Positions 6,338-8,296 of a DNA stretch of 8,296 nt are shown here, piece by piece. The DNA comes from Deltaproteobacteria bacterium. GTDB taxonomy: Bacteria > Desulfobacterota > DSM-4660 > Desulfatiglandales > B25-G16. Below the pieces are notes generated by a model. It was not told the DNA's origin and did not search any database. It saw nothing but the letters and a program-made list of their open reading frames with translations. The first letter of the stretch is position 1; the number at the start of each line of letters is the position of its first letter. A program made the position numbers and the translations under genes. The DNA is taken from positions 1-8,296 of the forward strand of contig JAFDHR010000228.1 of assembly GCA_019308645.1 (NCBI GenBank). Reading direction: 5' to 3'.

Positions 6338-7014
6338 TCAGAAGGCTTCCATGATGCTGATATCAAAACTGCTATCATCCTTTCCCATACCTATGTCGAT
6401 GCGAAGATTTACTCTCTGCTCTGGAATAAGCGCAATTCTCAAGGCTAATCCACCAGATGGTTTAAATTCACCAAACTCTATATTTTCTATTTTATTTGTT
6501 ACCTGACCGAATCCTGTAAAAGCTGCAAACCCAAACCGCCAGTATAAGGGCATACGGTATTCGGTCTTGAATGCTATGACATTATTGTCCACAAACCGGG
6601 ATTTTGTATATCAACGGAGGTACTTGCCAAGACTGCTCACTTCATTCATAAACTAAAAAGGAGGATGCCCTGTATTGATGCCTGTCACACCCTGGAAGGC
6701 AATGATATGCTTACCAAACACCTGACGGTAATAACGGAGATCAACCAGATAGGAATTGAAAGAGTAATCATTACCGAGGGCGGGTCCGTATGAAGAAGCG
6801 GTAAACTGGTGAAAACTCCCGCTAACAGGATAAATGTTATTGTCCCGTGAATCCCAGGTCACATTGATACCGGCGCCTGATGCTCCGCCACCTCGCTGCC
6901 GGGCATCAAACCACTTGTGAGCTGTCCACCTTCTTTGGTCTTATTAATCTTCCCATATACAAAGTCGTATTGAATTTCACGATGAGAATTTGCTTTTTTT
7001 GTTGATGGTGATTT
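6338..7014 (-). pseudogene. BamA/TamA-like outer-membrane barrel, decayed C-terminal fragment
   Basis: The translation matches the C-terminal barrel of the bacterial surface antigen family (PF01103): NVTWDSRDNNIYPVSGSFHQ, a tyrosine-rich strand (YLVDLRYYRQVFGKH), NEVSSLGKYLR, AFKTEYRMPLYWRFG, and a closing Phe (SIMEAF). The frame is broken by TAG at 6653-6655 and TGA at 6611-6613; the latter falls where the family normally has Gly in LRGYY. Between the two stops the residues still fit. Upstream, a second frame (YGKINKTKEGGQLTSGLMPG, ending near 6895) continues the homology after an apparent 1-nt loss at about 6890-6895. This frame is open to 7014, though the first 10 or so codons are unconvincing. 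The POTRA domains and first strands are missing. The relic ends near the transposase remnant, which may have removed the 5' part. Confidence 0.82.
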
Positions 7015-7185
7015 TTACTCAAATTCATAAGATTTTCACCCTCTAAGCAACTACCCTAAAAATAATACCGAAGAAGAACATATACTTCAACAAGAAATCT
7101 GCAGGAAAGCAAGAATCTTTTAGAATTTGACTGTAAAAAGCCTTTATTGGATAGACTTTTCCCTGCACTGATTATTAAGAACTCT
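7015..7185. other. 171-bp stretch between barrel relic and transposase end
   Basis: I see no coding sequence or structured RNA here. It should contain the 3' boundary of the IS91-type element, which on this strand lies beyond the transposase stop at 7186-7188, but IS91 elements lack terminal inverted repeats and I cannot place the end by eye. A 41-codon minus-strand ORF starting near 7029 runs into the barrel relic in a wrong frame and is probably spurious. Confidence 0.4.
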
Positions 7186-7855
7186 TCATGTATGTTCTAT
7201 CCTTTCCTCAGCTGCTACAGCAAGCTGAGTCTGTACAGGAGGGGGCCGGGTGGCCTTAAAGGTCAGGTTAAGATGTTTTATGATCTTGTCTATGACTTTG
7301 TGCTCTTCGATAAATAATACAATGCGCCTGTCTGCGTGCGGTCACGCACAGGCAGGCATTGTCCCCCCGCATTTGGGACAGATGAGAGAATCGATCTCAT
7401 AGACCTTGCGGATCATCTCGGCCCAGCCTTTGGAAGGCACATAAGCCGGGTCAACTTCCATAATAGGAGGATGTGAAGGTTGAGCCCCGGCTTTACGCAT
7501 CTTGCCCTTGTGAGCATTGGAATAGAGACCGTAATAAGAGAAGCTCCTCCCGCATCCACTCACCCCATTCCTCCCGGCGTTTAGCATGGCACGATGGACA
7601 GAATCCGCGTGTCTTGCAGGAAAACATAAGCAGGCGCTCTTCCCCACACTCGGGACACCGGATGCGGGCAAACCCGCACATCGGATTGCCGCAGTCAAGG
7701 TATTTCTCTACCACTTCCTTGATGATGGGACGGAAGAACCCGTACTCCTTCTCGAAGCAGCTCTCATATTCAGCCAGGAACTGGTCAAAGTAATGGAACA
7801 TTACCTGGTAGAACACGGTGCGTTCAGGATGACGGGGACGGTAAACTCCTGCCAC
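7186..7855 (-). mobile_element. IS91-family transposase remnant, catalytic core deleted
   Basis: The N-terminal part (GTG at 7855, about 107 residues) begins VYRPRHPERTVFY and carries the zinc-binding module of IS91 transposases (PF14319): C67-x2-C70, C80, C86-x2-C89-H90, then the basic KRREEWGEWMREE. Near 7537 the sequence jumps, out of frame, to SYYGLYSNAHKGKMRKAG. This is the family's C-terminal region, which continues to IRKVYEIDSLICPKCGGTM and then, after a palindromic insertion, RIVLFIEEHKVIDKIIKHL and a stop at 7186-7188. Full-length IS91-type transposases are roughly 380-400 residues, so about half is missing. The loss includes the HUH and tyrosine catalytic motifs, so it cannot transpose by itself. 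A TAG lies in frame just upstream of the GTG, supporting that start. Confidence 0.85.
7319..7362. repeat. 30-bp REP-like palindrome inserted inside a 14-bp palindromic target
   Basis: Positions 7327-7356 form an imperfect hairpin: CCTG-TC-TGCGTG, loop CGGT, CACGCA-CAGG-CAGG. It interrupts the transposase C-terminus exactly between ACA ATG and CGC ATT GTA. Its length is 30 nt, so the frame is kept (CGGTM, PACA, stop, PHADR, RIVLF), but it brings a TGA. Removing it restores the family's TMRIVLF junction and leaves ACAATGC/GCATTGT, a perfect 14-bp palindrome with the insertion at its centre. GC-rich imperfect hairpins of this size are typical of REP-type elements moved by RAYT (TnpA-REP) enzymes. 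That assignment is inference, as no second copy is visible here. Confidence 0.65.
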
Positions 7856-8023
7856 AGCAAGGAGCTATCCATCAAGAAACGGGCCAGGCCCCGAAGGAAG
7901 GGGATAATGGCTGAAATGAAAGGAGTTAGCAGAAGGAGCCCTGCTGCTTGCAGCTCAGAATTGTCAACTTCCGTTGACGCTTACGAGGAGGAAGAATGAT
8001 ATTAAATAGCAATTTTTCTCTAA
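7856..8023. other. 168-bp spacer, probably holding the 5' end of the IS91 remnant
   Basis: No gene is supported. Two short perfect hairpins occur: GCTGC-TT-GCAGC at 7943-7954 and GTCAAC-TTCC-GTTGAC at 7963-7978, the latter having a GGAA loop on the minus strand. IS91-type ends can contain small hairpins, so one could mark the element boundary, but I cannot confirm this. Open frames through here on the plus strand are out-of-phase shadows of the transposase. Confidence 0.35.
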
Positions 8024-8296
8024 ACGCGTCAGATCGACCGTAACAAGCCGAAAGTGATGGGCAGAATTTGGTCGATGAATGCTGTGGTCAAGAATGCTTT
8101 CACTTTGCGCTACAGAAACATCAGGACCCTGGATGAATCTCTGTTTGTCGAAGACCTGCTCTATATTGGCAAGAATGATGGACTGATCCAGGTCAGTGGA
8201 GACGGCGGAAAAATGGAGGAGGATCGAGAAATTTCCAGATGTGCCTGAAAGAAGATACGTGAACAGGGTTCTAGCCTCCCAGCATAACCCGGATAC
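8024..8296 (+). pseudogene. VPS10/sortilin-type BNR-repeat protein, internal fragment with frameshift
   Basis: From about 8024 the frame reads TRQIDRNKPKVMGRIWSMNA, then LDESLFVEDLLYIGKNDGLI and QVSGDGGK. At 8213 it must shift by one base to continue WRRIEKFPDVPERRYVNRVL and ASQHNPDT to the window edge. Together these match a conserved stretch of large (roughly 1000-residue) secreted bacterial VPS10-domain or glycosyl-hydrolase/BNR-repeat proteins, which form beta-propellers. LYIGKNDGLIQVSGDGGK is an Asp-box-like SxDxGK turn. A stop lies in frame directly upstream at 8021-8023 and no start codon or ribosome site is present, so this is an internal piece of a gene whose 5' part is gone. It is the only plus-strand gene here and continues to the right of the window. 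Confidence 0.75.

Noticed and set aside
7473..7999. Plus-strand ORFs across the transposase region.
   Set aside because: The minus strand encodes the recognisable zinc-binding and C-terminal transposase segments; the plus frames have no recognisable content.
1..8296. A defence system, toxin-antitoxin pair, CRISPR array, tRNA or rRNA.
   Set aside because: No repeats with spacers, cloverleaf structures, nuclease or helicase motifs, or paired toxin-antitoxin ORFs were seen. CPBP proteins can be called Abi, but one gene alone does not make a defence locus.

Overview
The window most resembles an accessory, decaying stretch of a Gram-negative chromosome, probably from the FCB group (Bacteroidota, Ignavibacteriota, Calditrichota and relatives). 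The clues are small secreted or outer-membrane proteins ending in F, a BamA-like surface-antigen barrel with a C-terminal F, a fragment of a large VPS10/BNR-repeat secreted protein, and a serine-for-cysteine thioredoxin. Purine-rich Shine-Dalgarno sequences precede most starts, which is unlike many Bacteroidota. The lineage is an inference from gene content only.

Layout. Everything recognisable from 1 to about 7855 lies on the minus strand. Reading with transcription, from right to left: a deleted IS91-family transposase (7186-7855); the C-terminal part of a BamA-like barrel (6338 to about 7014); a serine beta-lactamase-family gene with one nonsense codon (4995-6236); a CPBP membrane protease (4095-4946); a short remnant ORF and an AT-rich inverted repeat (3895-4065); a thioredoxin-like gene with a 7-bp tandem-duplication frameshift (3466-3799); a stand-alone E2/CAT-fold acyltransferase (2623-3429); a gene-poor 269-bp gap; a secreted or membrane helical protein (1769-2353); a DUF6544-like protein (900-1730); a small barrel-like secreted protein (170-793); and the start of a membrane protein that leaves the window (1-150). 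At the right edge, on the plus strand, is a frameshifted fragment of a VPS10/sortilin-type protein (about 8024-8296).

Base composition is mosaic. The 900-1730, 4095-6236 and 7200-8296 blocks are visibly richer in G and C than the AT-rich 1-900 and 1730-4090 blocks. With a transposase relic at one end, this suggests genes of different origins.

The main result is how many genes are broken by a single identifiable lesion while the rest of the frame still reads as good protein: a stop exactly at the catalytic Tyr of the beta-lactamase-like gene, a perfect 7-bp duplication in the thioredoxin, two stops plus a frameshift in the BamA relic, a deletion and a palindromic insertion in the transposase, and a 1-nt shift in the VPS10 fragment. 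An SD-ATG-TGA start-stop also sits before the small barrel gene. I see no defence system, CRISPR array, tRNA or rRNA. The intact genes do not form a pathway I recognise; the E2-like and thioredoxin-like neighbours are the most plausible functional pair.
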